Assembly (NCBI RefSeq): GCF_034661175.1
Contig: NZ_CP141058.1
Coordinates: 1,426,001 to 1,490,000, forward strand
Source: Nocardioides renjunii
GTDB lineage: Bacteria; Actinomycetota; Actinomycetes; Propionibacteriales; Nocardioidaceae
DNA: 64,000 bases
Direction: 5' to 3'
Of this stretch, positions 27,846-36,662 are shown piece by piece. The translations under genes and the position numbers were made by a program. Under the pieces are notes generated by a model. That model was not told the DNA's origin. It saw only the letters and a program-made list of their open reading frames with translations, and ran no database searches. The stretch's first letter is position 1; each line of letters starts with the position of its first letter.

Positions 27846-30437
27846 GTGCGAGCGTTCAGACGATTCACGGTCCGTCCCGTCCTCCCCGAGCCGCTGGGGG
27901 CGCTGTCCGTCCTGGCGGCCAACCTGCGCTGGTCGTGGCACCCACCCACGCAGGACGTCTTCGCCTCGATCGACGCACGCCTGTGGCGCGAGATGGCCGG
28001 CGACCCGGTCCGGTTCCTCGCGGCCGTGGGCCGTGAGCGGCTCGACGAGCTGGTCGACGACGGCGACTTCCGCGCCCGTCTCGACGCGGCTCACGCCGAC
28101 CTCCAGCGCTACCTCAGCGAGGACCGCTGGTACGCCCGCAAGGCCGGCGAGGGCGCGCCGCGCTCGATCGCGTACTTCTCCCCGGAGTACGGCATCACGT
28201 CCGTGCTGCCCCAGTACTCCGGCGGCCTCGGCATCCTCGCCGGAGACCACCTCAAGGCGTCCTCGGACCTCGGCATCCCGCTGATCGGCGTTGGGCTGTT
28301 CTACCGCCACGGCTACTTCAAGCAGGCCCTCGACCGCGACGGCTGGCAGCAGGAGAGCTACCCCGTCCTCGACCCCGACGAGCTGCCGCTGACGCAGCTC
28401 CGCGAGGCCGACGGGACCCGGGCGACCGTCTCGATCGCGCTGCCCGACGGCCCGGACCTGGTGGCCCGCATCCTCGTCGCGCAGGTCGGCCGCGTCCCGC
28501 TGCTGCTGCTCGACACCGACATCGAGGACAACAGCGCCCACTACCGCGACGTGACCGACCGGCTCTACGGCGGCAACTCCGAGCACCGGCTGCGCCAGGA
28601 GCTCCTGCTCGGCGTGGGCGGCGTGCGCGCGCTCCGCGTGTGGTCGCGCATCACCGGGGCACCCGCTCCGGAGGTCTTCCACACCAACGAGGGCCACGCC
28701 GGCTTCCTCGGCATCGAGCGGATCCGCGAGCTCACCGTCGACGACCAGGGCCCGCACCTCGACTTCGACACGGCGCTCGAGGTGTCGCGCGCCGGCACGG
28801 TCTTCACCACCCACACGCCGGTCCCGGCCGGCATCGACCGCTTCCCGCGCGAGCTGGTCTCGCAGTACTTCGGCGGCAACTCGCCCACCCCGGGCGTACC
28901 CGTCGAGCGCGTGCTCGCGCTGGGTGCCGAGGACTACGACGGCGGCGACGCCGGCGTCTTCAACATGGCGGTGATGGGCTTCCGCCTCGCGCAGCGCGCC
29001 AACGGCGTCTCGCAGCTCCACGGCCACGTGTCGCGCGGGATGTTCAACGGGCTCTGGCCCGCCTTCGACGAGGCCGAGGTGCCGATCACCTCCATCACCA
29101 ACGGCGTGCACGGCCCCACCTGGATCGCCCGCGAGGTCATCGAGCTGGCCGCCAACCGCGGCGCCGACGTCGACGGCGACGACACCGACGCCCTGTGGCC
29201 GCTCGTGGACCAGATCGGCGACCGCGAGATCTGGGACCTCAAGCGCACGCTGCGCACCCACTTCATCGACGACGCCCGCGACCGGATGCGGCGCTCAGCG
29301 GCCAAGCGGGGCTTCGCGCCCGCCGAGACGACGTGGGTCGACACCGCGCTCGACCCCGACGTGCTCACCATCGGCTTCGCCCGTCGGGTGCCGACCTACA
29401 AGCGCCTCACGCTCATGCTGCGCGACCCGGCCCGCCTGAAGAAGCTGCTGCTCGACCCCGAGCGGCCGATCCAGCTGGTGATCGCCGGCAAGGCCCACCC
29501 GGCCGACGAGACCGGCAAGCGGCTCATCCAGGAGATGGTGCGCTTCGCCGACGACCCGGAGATCCGCCACCGCATCGCGTTCCTGCCCAACTACGACATC
29601 GCGATGGCGCAGCCGCTCTACCCCGGCTGCGACGTCTGGCTCAACAACCCGCTCCGGCCCTACGAGGCGTGCGGCACGTCGGGCATGAAGGCCGCGCTCA
29701 ACGGCGGCCTCAACCTCTCCATCCTCGACGGCTGGTGGGACGAGTGGTACGACGGCAACAACGGCTGGGCGATCCCGTCGGCCGACGGGATCGACGACCC
29801 CGACCGCCGTGACGACCTCGAGGCCAACGCGCTCTACGACCTGCTCGAGAGCGAGGTCGTGCCGCGCTTCTACGAGACCAACGACGAGGGCGTCCCGCCC
29901 CGCTGGCTCGAGATGGTCCGCCACACTCTCAAGTCGCTCGGGCCCAAGGTGCTGGCCACCCGCCAGGTGCGCGACTACGTCCGCGAGCTGTACGCCCCGG
30001 CGGCGCACACCGCGCGCTCGCTCAACTCCGACTACGCCGGTGCGCGCACGCTGTCCGGCTGGAAGCAGACGGTCCGCGCGGCGTGGCCCGGCGTCCGGGT
30101 CGAGCACGTCGACTCCGAGGGCGTGGGGGACCAGGCCGAGGTGGGCGCCACGCTCACCGTCCGCGCCTGGGTCGCGCTCGGCTCCCTGACGGCCGACGAC
30201 GTCGAGGTGCAGGTCGTCCACGGCCGGATCGGCTCCGACGACGTGCTGACCTCCACCCTCGTCGCCCCGATGGAGGTGCAGGAGTCCTACGACGGCAACC
30301 GGCACCGCTTCGACGCCACGGTGTCGCTCGCGCACTCCGGAGCCTTCGGATACACGGTGCGCGTCGTGCCCCGCAACGAGGCCCTGGCCTCCGTCGCGGA
30401 GCTCGGCCTGGTGGCGGCACCGGCCGAGCCGGCCTGA
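27846..30437 (+). CDS. glgP: Alpha-glucan (glycogen/maltodextrin) phosphorylase
   Basis: An 863-residue GT35 phosphorylase releasing glucose 1-phosphate from alpha-glucan ends. It is the actinobacterial/archaeal type with an N-terminal domain resembling DUF3417 (NLRWSWHPPTQDVFASID), then YFSPEYGITSVLPQYSGGLG, TNEGHAGFLGIERIREL, and the pyridoxal-phosphate region EACGTSGMKAALNGGLNLSI with its Lys. A C-terminal beta-rich domain completes it. GTG 27846 is chosen because it lies directly after a TTGGAT/TAGCGT promoter (leaderless). It diverges from the glucan-synthesis operon, giving opposed synthesis and breakdown. Confidence 0.95.
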   Translation: MRAFRRFTVRPVLPEPLGALSVLAANLRWSWHPPTQDVFASIDARLWREMAGDPVRFLAAVGRERLDELVDDGDFRARLDAAHADLQRYLSEDRWYARKAGEGAPRSIAYFSPEYGITSVLPQYSGGLGILAGDHLKASSDLGIPLIGVGLFYRHGYFKQALDRDGWQQESYPVLDPDELPLTQLREADGTRATVSIALPDGPDLVARILVAQVGRVPLLLLDTDIEDNSAHYRDVTDRLYGGNSEHRLRQELLLGVGGVRALRVWSRITGAPAPEVFHTNEGHAGFLGIERIRELTVDDQGPHLDFDTALEVSRAGTVFTTHTPVPAGIDRFPRELVSQYFGGNSPTPGVPVERVLALGAEDYDGGDAGVFNMAVMGFRLAQRANGVSQLHGHVSRGMFNGLWPAFDEAEVPITSITNGVHGPTWIAREVIELAANRGADVDGDDTDALWPLVDQIGDREIWDLKRTLRTHFIDDARDRMRRSAAKRGFAPAETTWVDTALDPDVLTIGFARRVPTYKRLTLMLRDPARLKKLLLDPERPIQLVIAGKAHPADETGKRLIQEMVRFADDPEIRHRIAFLPNYDIAMAQPLYPGCDVWLNNPLRPYEACGTSGMKAALNGGLNLSILDGWWDEWYDGNNGWAIPSADGIDDPDRRDDLEANALYDLLESEVVPRFYETNDEGVPPRWLEMVRHTLKSLGPKVLATRQVRDYVRELYAPAAHTARSLNSDYAGARTLSGWKQTVRAAWPGVRVEHVDSEGVGDQAEVGATLTVRAWVALGSLTADDVEVQVVHGRIGSDDVLTSTLVAPMEVQESYDGNRHRFDATVSLAHSGAFGYTVRVVPRNEALASVAELGLVAAPAEPA

Positions 30438-30493
30438 CCCGCCCCCGGCCGAACCCCGTTGCGGTCGGGGGTCGCGGCGAGGACGATCACGCC

Positions 30494-30838
30494 ATGTCCT
30501 CCGCCTCGTCCCCCTCAGCCCCCGCCGACGTCCTCGACCCCTTCCTCGCGGCCGCGGAAGCGGCGGCCCGGGCGCGTCCGGACGTCGAGGTCGACCTGGC
30601 TCGCGAGGTCATGGCCGAGGCGGCGTCGATGCTGCACGACAGCCTGGCCCTCGACGACCTGGACCCGCGCGACCGCGACGTCGTCGTGCAGGCCCTGGCC
30701 GAGGACCTCGCCTCGGAGGACCCCGGGGCGGCGGTGCGCGCACGGGAGACGGCGCTCGCCGGCGGCGACCCGACCCTCCACGACCCGGAGCGGGCGCGCG
30801 GGACGTACCTCGTCGTGCTGTCGGTGCTGCAGCTCTGA
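30494..30838 (+). CDS. Small acidic protein of unknown function
   Basis: A 114-residue, strongly acidic, probably all-helical protein (DVEVDLAREVMAEAASMLHD, LDPRDRDVVVQALAEDLASE). There is no membrane segment, signal or recognised motif. It starts 56 bases after glgP and could be in its transcript. Codon use is like its neighbours, so I treat it as real, but no function can be given. Confidence 0.55.
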   Translation: MSSASSPSAPADVLDPFLAAAEAAARARPDVEVDLAREVMAEAASMLHDSLALDDLDPRDRDVVVQALAEDLASEDPGAAVRARETALAGGDPTLHDPERARGTYLVVLSVLQL

Positions 30839-30844
30839 GCGCGG

Positions 30845-30857
30845 GGGCGTCGCGCCC
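30845..30857. terminator. Short GC hairpin between convergent genes
   Basis: GGGCG-TCG-CGCCC forms a five-base stem in the 20-base gap between two convergent genes. No T-run follows on either strand, so termination is only possible. Confidence 0.3.
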
Positions 30858-30858
30858 G

Positions 30859-31227
30859 TCAGCCGAAGGTGAGCCAGAGGCCGACCGCGGTGGGGACGAC
30901 CCCGAGCAGCAGCCACGGCGACACGATCGACTTGCCGTGGATGGCCCGGCCGGCCGCGACCGCGAACGCGCCGAAGATGCCTGCGATGACGTTGAGCCCG
31001 GCCCGCGAGGTCACGGGGGACTCGTCCAGCATCACGGCGGCGACGACGAGGCCGACGACGAGGTGCAGGATCGTGGTCACGGCGAGCGTCGACATCACCC
31101 ACCGCTGCACGCGCGCGAGGTCGCGCGCGTCCTGCTCTGGGTCCTTGACGACCCGGCGGGGGGCGTTGAGGTCGAGGAGGTGTCCTCGACCCTTCTCCCG
31201 CCGTCGTGCGGGGACGCTGCTGGCCAT
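30859..31227 (-). CDS. Small integral membrane protein, unknown function
   Basis: A 122-residue protein with a basic cytosolic head (SSVPARRREKGRGHLLDL), then three hydrophobic segments (WVMSTLAVTTILHLVVGLVV; AGLNVIAGIFGAFAVAAGRA; SPWLLLGVVPTAVGLWLTFG). The pattern VVKDPEQDARDLARVQRWVM just before the first helix is distinctive but unknown to me. GGAGG lies too close to the ATG to be a good ribosome site, so the transcript may be leaderless. It diverges from an AraC-type gene. Confidence 0.7.
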   Translation of the reverse strand: MASSVPARRREKGRGHLLDLNAPRRVVKDPEQDARDLARVQRWVMSTLAVTTILHLVVGLVVAAVMLDESPVTSRAGLNVIAGIFGAFAVAAGRAIHGKSIVSPWLLLGVVPTAVGLWLTFG

Positions 31228-31325
31228 GCCTCCAGTGTCTCAGGTCGACCGCGAGAAGCCCGCCTCGGGCAGACTGCGCAAGTGCGATCAAGCGCGACGC
31301 ACCACGGTTCACGAGGGTGGTGGGC

Positions 31326-32234
31326 ATGACGACAGCGGCCGACACCTTCGCCGCGTTCCTCGACGCCCTGGCCGAGACCCTCGACCTCGGCAGCGAGGAG
31401 CGGGCGCGGCGGCTCCACCTCTCGCGCTTCCACCTCGACCGGGTGGTGTCGGCGACGGGCGGCGAGCCGCCGGAGCGGATGCGGCGCCGCCTGCTGCTGG
31501 AGCGGGCGGCGTACCGCCTCGTGACCAGCGACCAGCAGGTGGTCGACGTGGCGTTCGAGGCGGGTTACGGCTCGCACGAGGCGTTCACCCGGGCGTTCGT
31601 CCGGGAGTACGGCGCTTCTCCGAGCTACTGGCGTCGGCGCCCCACCCGGACCCGGATCGAGGGTCCGAGCGGGGTGCACTTCCACCCACCCGGCGGCCTC
31701 CGGCTGCCGACATCTCGAGAGGTGACACCGATGGACCTGATGACGCGCATGATCGAGCACCACGTGTGGCTGACCGGTGAGATGCTCGACCGGGCCGCGC
31801 GCCTGGACGACGAGCAGCTCGACGCCCCGATCGAGGTGCCCATCGGCACCATCGACGACGACATGTCCATCCGCTCGGTCCTGGGCCGGCTGGTCGGCCA
31901 GCTCGCCCAGTGGAACGCCGCCGTGTCGCAGCGCTCGTACGACTGGGGCCAGGAGCGCGGCGTGTCGGTCACGACGCTGCAGCGCCGGCTCGCCGAGGAG
32001 GGGCCGGCGTTCCTCGAGCAGGTCCGCACGACGGTCGCCGAGGGCCGGCTCGACGACACCTTCGTCGACACGACCTGCGAGCCACCGCGGGTCTTCACCT
32101 ACGGCGGGATGATCGCCCACGTGCTGACCTTCGCCGCCGTGCGCCGGCTGGTCGTACTGGGAGCACTGGAGAGCCTCGGCGTCACCGACCTCGACGCCGG
32201 CGACCCGGCGCAGTGGGTGGCGCAGCCCGCCTGA
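31326..32234 (+). CDS. AraC-family regulator with C-terminal DinB-like domain
   Basis: A 302-residue protein with a compact N-terminal AraC HTH pair (residues 8-105: RRLHLSRFHLDRVVSATGGE; VVDVAFEAGYGSHEAFTRAF, REYGASPSYWRRRP) followed by a four-helix DinB-like region from about residue 135 (MDLMTRMIEHHVWLTGEMLDRAARLDDEQLDAPIE), with candidate metal histidines HH and a late His (GGMIAHVLTFAAVRR). AraC domains usually sit at the C-terminus; here the DNA-binding part is first and the effector domain looks like a DinB/metal-thiol fold. The ligand and targets are unknown. Confidence 0.82.
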   Translation: MTTAADTFAAFLDALAETLDLGSEERARRLHLSRFHLDRVVSATGGEPPERMRRRLLLERAAYRLVTSDQQVVDVAFEAGYGSHEAFTRAFVREYGASPSYWRRRPTRTRIEGPSGVHFHPPGGLRLPTSREVTPMDLMTRMIEHHVWLTGEMLDRAARLDDEQLDAPIEVPIGTIDDDMSIRSVLGRLVGQLAQWNAAVSQRSYDWGQERGVSVTTLQRRLAEEGPAFLEQVRTTVAEGRLDDTFVDTTCEPPRVFTYGGMIAHVLTFAAVRRLVVLGALESLGVTDLDAGDPAQWVAQPA

Positions 32235-32240
32235 GGAGGC

Positions 32241-34424
32241 TCAGGTCTGCCGGAGCACCAGCACCGAGTGGGCCTGCAGGAGCAGGGTGCCCCCGGCGAC
32301 CACGGGGGTGCCCTGCGCCACCTCGGCGTTGGTCGACAGCACCACCTCGCCGTGGTGGACCCACTGGTTGTCGGGCAGGACCAGCTCGACGTCCGACCCG
32401 CCGGCGTTGAGCCAGATCATGAAGGACTTGTCGTGGACCTGCTCGCCCCGCGGGCCGGGGGAGCGCAGCGGCGCGCCGTTGAGGAACATCCCGACCGTGC
32501 GGCACGAGTCGTCGTTCCAGTCGTCGGTCGACATCTCCCGGCCGCTGGGGTGCACCCACACCAGGTCCTTGATGCCGCCCCGGATGGTCGGTCGGCCCTC
32601 GAACCAGTGCCGCTGGCGCAGGGCCGGGTGCTCGCGGCGCAGCCGCAGGGCGGTCTTGGTGATCTCGTAGACGTCGAGCCAGGCGTCGTCGGGGCGCCAG
32701 TCGATCCACGAGGTCTCGTTGTCCTGGCCGTAGGCGTTGTTGTTGCCCCGCTGGGTGCGGCCGCGCTCGTCGCCGGCCGTCAGCATCGGCACGCCGCTGG
32801 AGAAGCAGAGCGTGGCCATGAGGTTGGCGGCCTGGCGGCGGCGCACCGCGATGATCGACTCGTCGTCGGTCTCGCCCTCGACGCCGCAGTTCCACGACCG
32901 GTTGTTGTCGGTGCCGTCGCGGTTGTCCTCGCCGTTGGCCTCGTTGTGCTTGTCGTCGTAGGACACGAGGTCGCGCAGCGTGAAGCCGTCGTGGGCGGTG
33001 ATGAAGTTGACCGAGGCGTAGGGCGAGCGGCCGTCGTCGGCGTAGAGGTCGCTCGACCCGGCCAGCCGGGTGGCCACGGTGCGCACGCCGTCGGAGCGAC
33101 CGCGCCAGAAGTCGCGCATGGTGTCGCGGAACTGGTCGTTCCACTCGATCCACGGCGGGGGGAACTCGCCGACGCGGTAGCCGTCCATCGACGCGTCCCA
33201 GGGCTCGGCGACCAGCTTCACGTGCCGCAGCACCGGGTCCTGGCCGATCGCGGTCAGCAGGTGGCTGCCCATGTCGACGACCTGGTTGGTGCGGGTGATC
33301 GCGCTCATCAGGTCGAACCGGAAGCCGTCGACGTGCATCTCGTTGACCCAGTAGCGCAGCGAGTCGAGGATCATCCGCAGGCTCTGCGTGTGTGTGCTGT
33401 CGACGGTGTTGCCGCAGCCGGTCACGTCCCAGTACGTCACGGGCGCGGGCGCCTGTCCCGGCTGCGGGGCCGGCGGCACGACGCGCTGGTAGTAGCCGAG
33501 GTCGTCGAGGCCGCGGAAGCTCAGCGTCGGCCCGAGCGGGCCGGCCTCGGCGGTGTGGTTGTAGACCACGTCGAGGATCACCTCGAGGCCCGCCTCGTGG
33601 AACGCCTTCACCATCTGCTTGAACTCGGTGACCTGCTGGCCGCGGTCGCCGGCGTGGGAGTACGCGTTGTGCGGGGCGAAGAAGCCGAGCGAGTTGTAGC
33701 CCCAGTAGTTGACCAGCCCTCGCCGGGCGAGCGCCGGCTCCGAGAAGAACTGGTGCACCGGGAGCAGCTCGACCGCGGTCACGCCGAGGTCGCGGAGGTA
33801 GTCGGTGACCGCGGGGGTCGCCAGGCCGGCGTAGGTGCCGCGCAGCTTCTCGGGCACCCGGTCGTGCAGCTGGGTCATGCCCTTGACGTGCATCTCGTAG
33901 ATGACCGTGTCGCGCCAGCGCCGCCGCGGCGAGGTGTCGGTGCCCCACTGGAAGTCGTCGTGGACCACCACGCTGCGCGGCACGAACGGCGCGGAGTCCA
34001 GGTCGCTGCGGTTCTCCGGGTCGCCCACGACGTAGCCAAAGATCGCGTCGTCGGCGACCAGGTCGCCCGCGACCGCCTTGGCGTAGGGGTCGAGCAACAG
34101 CTTGGCGGCGTTGAACCGCAGGCCCGCGTCGGGCTTCCACGGACCGTGCGCCCGGTAGCCGTAGAGCGTGCCGGGGGCGATCCCGGGCAGGGCGCCGTGC
34201 CAGACGCCGAGGGAGTGCTCGGTCAGCAGGTGGCGCCGCTCGGCGCCGTCGTCGTCGAAGACGCAGACCCAGACGCTCTCCGCCTCGGGCGCGTAGACCG
34301 CGAAGTTGGTCGACTCGTGCGACCACGTCGCCCCCAGGGGGTAGTGGCGCCCCGGCCAGACCGACATGGTCTCGCCGTCGTGCTTCCACACAGTGGTCGT
34401 CTCGGGCGGGGTCACGCGGGTCAT
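32241..34424 (-). CDS. glgX: Glycogen debranching enzyme GlgX
   Basis: A 727-residue GH13 isoamylase-type enzyme that hydrolyses alpha-1,6 branches of phosphorylase-limit glucan. The N-terminal CBM48 region has PLGATWSHESTNFAVYAPEA; the barrel shows AVELLPVHQFFSE, NYWGYNSLGFFAPHN, nucleophile Asp in VDGFRFDLMSAITR, Glu in KLVAEPWDA and FITAHDGFTLRDLVSY. The C-terminus is a beta-sandwich. ATG 34424 fits the family length; no clear ribosome site is seen. It lies close to glgP and the glgE operon, so breakdown and synthesis enzymes are clustered. Confidence 0.95.
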   Translation of the reverse strand: MTRVTPPETTTVWKHDGETMSVWPGRHYPLGATWSHESTNFAVYAPEAESVWVCVFDDDGAERRHLLTEHSLGVWHGALPGIAPGTLYGYRAHGPWKPDAGLRFNAAKLLLDPYAKAVAGDLVADDAIFGYVVGDPENRSDLDSAPFVPRSVVVHDDFQWGTDTSPRRRWRDTVIYEMHVKGMTQLHDRVPEKLRGTYAGLATPAVTDYLRDLGVTAVELLPVHQFFSEPALARRGLVNYWGYNSLGFFAPHNAYSHAGDRGQQVTEFKQMVKAFHEAGLEVILDVVYNHTAEAGPLGPTLSFRGLDDLGYYQRVVPPAPQPGQAPAPVTYWDVTGCGNTVDSTHTQSLRMILDSLRYWVNEMHVDGFRFDLMSAITRTNQVVDMGSHLLTAIGQDPVLRHVKLVAEPWDASMDGYRVGEFPPPWIEWNDQFRDTMRDFWRGRSDGVRTVATRLAGSSDLYADDGRSPYASVNFITAHDGFTLRDLVSYDDKHNEANGEDNRDGTDNNRSWNCGVEGETDDESIIAVRRRQAANLMATLCFSSGVPMLTAGDERGRTQRGNNNAYGQDNETSWIDWRPDDAWLDVYEITKTALRLRREHPALRQRHWFEGRPTIRGGIKDLVWVHPSGREMSTDDWNDDSCRTVGMFLNGAPLRSPGPRGEQVHDKSFMIWLNAGGSDVELVLPDNQWVHHGEVVLSTNAEVAQGTPVVAGGTLLLQAHSVLVLRQT

Positions 34425-34508
34425 TGTGGTGGAGACGGTGCCGCACGGCACAATGCGGCTCGCACAGGTGCCGCCTCGCGCACATCGCACCCACGATGAG
34501 GAGCAGCC

Positions 34509-35285
34509 ATGGAGTTCGTCTCGATCGACGTGACCGACGGGGTCGCCGTCCTGCGCCTGGACCGCCCCAAGATGAACGCGATCAGCGTGCAGGTGCAGGC
34601 CGACCTCCGCGAGGCCGCCGCCGAGCTCGGCGAGCGCGACGACGTACGAGCCGTGGTGATCTGGGGCGGCGAGCGCGTCTTCGCGGCCGGAAACGACGTC
34701 AAGGAGATGGCCGACCTGTCCTACGCCGACATGGTCAAGGTCTCCGCGTCCGTCAGCTCCGCCACCACCGCCATCGCCCGGATCCCCAAGCCGGTGGTCG
34801 CCGCGGTCAACGGGTACGCCCTCGGCGGGGGCTGCGAGCTCGCGCTCGCCGCGGACCTGCGCTTCGCCGCGGAGGACGCCGTCCTCGGCCAGCCCGAGGT
34901 GCTGCTCGGGATCATCCCCGGCGCCGGCGGCACCCAGCGCCTCTCGCGCCTGGTCGGTGCGTCGCGGGCGAAGGACATCGTGTTCACCGGCCGCTTCGTC
35001 AAGGCCGACGAGGCGCTCCGCATCGGCCTGGTCGACCGGGTGCTGCCCCCCGAGCGCGTGCTGGAGGAGTCGGTCGCCTACGTCTCGCAGTTCAGCGGCG
35101 CCGCCGCGCTGGCCCTCCGGGCCGCGAAGGAGTGCATCGACCGGGGGAGCGAGGTCGACCTCGACACCGGCCTGGAGATCGAGCGCCAGCAGTTCGCCGG
35201 GGTGTTCGCCACCGAGGACCGCACCCGCGGCATCACCTCGTTCGTCGAGAACGGACCGGGCAAGGCCACGTTCGTGGGTCGCTGA
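34509..35285 (+). CDS. Enoyl-CoA hydratase/isomerase family protein
   Basis: A 258-residue crotonase-fold protein. The oxyanion-hole motifs GGERVFAAGNDVKEM and NGYALGGGCELALAADLRFA are present, with the catalytic-Glu region LGQPEVLLGIIPGAGGTQRL (both the GQPE Glu and a further Glu-equivalent GAGG). It hydrates trans-2-enoyl-CoA esters in beta-oxidation; chain length preference is unknown. GAGGAG precedes the ATG by the right distance. Placed ahead of etfBA, it may work with flavoprotein-dependent acyl-CoA oxidation. Confidence 0.93.
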   Translation: MEFVSIDVTDGVAVLRLDRPKMNAISVQVQADLREAAAELGERDDVRAVVIWGGERVFAAGNDVKEMADLSYADMVKVSASVSSATTAIARIPKPVVAAVNGYALGGGCELALAADLRFAAEDAVLGQPEVLLGIIPGAGGTQRLSRLVGASRAKDIVFTGRFVKADEALRIGLVDRVLPPERVLEESVAYVSQFSGAAALALRAAKECIDRGSEVDLDTGLEIERQQFAGVFATEDRTRGITSFVENGPGKATFVGR

Positions 35286-35352
35286 CCCGCGGCGTCACGA
35301 CCGACGGCCCGACGGGCCGACGACCCGACACCCCACCGAAGGAGACCGACCA

Positions 35353-35655
35353 GTGGCATCGAAGATCCGGGCGACGGTGGCCCAGCTCGTGTGGCTCGCC
35401 TGCGCGCTCGCGGCGCTGGTGCTGGCCCTGGGCGCGCTGCTCATCGCCCTGGACGCCAACACCTCCAACGAGCTGGTCGCCCTCGTCCTGAACGCCGCCG
35501 CGTTCGTGGACGTCGGGGTCTTCTCGCGCTCCGACGGCATCAAGGAGTTCCGCGGGCAGGGCGCCGAGGTGAAGAACGCGCTCCTCAACTGGGGTCTCGG
35601 CGCCGTGGCCTGGCTCGTCCTGGGCCGCGTGCTCGACCGCATCATCAGGCCCTGA
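35353..35655 (+). CDS. Small membrane protein, unknown function
   Basis: A 100-residue protein with an N-terminal hydrophobic helix pair (LVWLACALAALVLALGALLI; ELVALVLNAAAFVDVGVFSR) and a C-terminal hydrophobic segment (NALLNWGLGAVAWLVLGRVL). The central DGIKEFRGQGAEVKNAL is polar. The GTG start at 35353 follows an AAGGAG site. It lies in the gap between the enoyl-CoA hydratase and etfBA on the same strand. I do not recognise the family. Confidence 0.7.
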   Translation: MASKIRATVAQLVWLACALAALVLALGALLIALDANTSNELVALVLNAAAFVDVGVFSRSDGIKEFRGQGAEVKNALLNWGLGAVAWLVLGRVLDRIIRP

Positions 35656-35702
35656 GCCAGACGCGGGGGGGCGTCGCGCACGCACGACTCCCCGCTACCG
35701 GA

Positions 35703-35731
35703 CGCTCACAGTGACAGTGTCACTGTGAGCG
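35703..35731. promoter_or_regulatory. Perfect 29-base palindrome upstream of etfBA
   Basis: Arms of 14 bases, CGCTCACAGTGACA (35703-35716) and its exact reverse complement (35718-35731), surround one central G. It sits just upstream of the likely etfB promoter. A one-base centre and no T-run argue for a dimeric-repressor operator (TetR-like) rather than a terminator, though termination of the upstream gene cannot be excluded. Confidence 0.65.
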
Positions 35732-35749
35732 ACCCCACCCGGTCTGCCA

Positions 35750-35778
35750 TTCCGGTCCGGGTGAGCGACTTGTAACCT
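35750..35778 (+). promoter_or_regulatory. Candidate etfBA promoter
   Basis: TTCCGG (35750-35755) and TAACCT (35773-35778) are 17 bases apart and lie 20-45 bases downstream of the palindrome, 48 bases before the etfB ATG. The -35 match is weak. Confidence 0.4.
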
Positions 35779-35825
35779 CGCAAGCACACCCGATTGCACA
35801 GGAGGGGCCGCGAGGCCACACCACC

Positions 35826-36629
35826 ATGAACATTGTTGTCTGTGTGAAGTACGTGCCGGACGCGACGGCCGACCGCAAGTTCGAGGACGACTTCACGGTC
35901 GACCGCGTCGGGGTCGACGGACTGCTGTCCGAGCTCGACGAGTACGCCGTGGAGCAGGCCCTGCAGTTCCGTGAGAAGCGAGAGGGCGAGGACATCACCG
36001 TCACCGCGCTCACCGTGGGCCCGGAGAAGGCCGTCGACGCGGTCCGCAAGGCGCTGCAGATGGGTGCCGACTCCGCCGTTCACGTCTCCGACGAGGCGAT
36101 CGCGGGCTCCGACTACGTCGCGACCTCGCTCGTGCTGGCCAAGGCCGTGGAGAAGATCAAGGCCGAGCAGGGCGGCGCCGACCTCGTCGTGTGCGGCATG
36201 GCCTCGACCGACGCCGCCGGCTCCGTGGTCCCGGCGATGCTCGCCGAGCGCCTCGGGCTCCCGCAGGTCACGCTGGCCTCCGTGGTGGAGTCGCAGGGCG
36301 ACCAGGTGCGCATCAAGCGCGACAACGAGGGCTCGACCGAGGTCATCGGCGCGACGCTCCCCATCGTGCTGAGCGTGACCGACCAGTCCGGTGAGGCGCG
36401 CTACCCCTCGTTCAAGGGGATCATGGCCGCGAAGAAGAAGCCGCTCGAGACGTGGTCGCTGGCCGACCTCGGCGTCGACGCCGGCCAGGTCGGCCTCTCG
36501 GTCGCCTGGACGCACGTCGAGGACACCACGCAGCGCCCGCCGCGCACCGCCGGCGAGATCGTCACCGACGAGGACGGCTCGGGCGCCGGCGCGCTGGTCG
36601 ACTTCCTCGCGTCCAAGAAGTTCATCTGA
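35826..36629 (+). CDS. etfB: Electron transfer flavoprotein, beta subunit
   Basis: The 267-residue beta subunit of the ETF heterodimer, which takes electrons from acyl-CoA dehydrogenases and passes them to ETF-quinone oxidoreductase. It opens with MNIVVCVKYVPDATADRKFE, includes the AMP-binding VVCGMASTDAAGSVVPAMLA and the recognition-loop-like VTDQSGEARYPSFKGIMAAKKKP (a KKK just before the loop), and ends LVDFLASKKFI. etfA follows after 33 bases. A palindrome lies upstream. The pair would serve fatty-acid and branched-chain acyl-CoA oxidation. Confidence 0.96.
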   Translation: MNIVVCVKYVPDATADRKFEDDFTVDRVGVDGLLSELDEYAVEQALQFREKREGEDITVTALTVGPEKAVDAVRKALQMGADSAVHVSDEAIAGSDYVATSLVLAKAVEKIKAEQGGADLVVCGMASTDAAGSVVPAMLAERLGLPQVTLASVVESQGDQVRIKRDNEGSTEVIGATLPIVLSVTDQSGEARYPSFKGIMAAKKKPLETWSLADLGVDAGQVGLSVAWTHVEDTTQRPPRTAGEIVTDEDGSGAGALVDFLASKKFI

Positions 36630-36662
36630 GCCGGCCGACACAGGAACTGGAGAGAGCCGAAC

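Noticed and set aside
35703..35731. Terminator for the small membrane protein gene
   Set aside because: One-base centre, moderate GC and no T-run make an operator more likely, though this is not certain.
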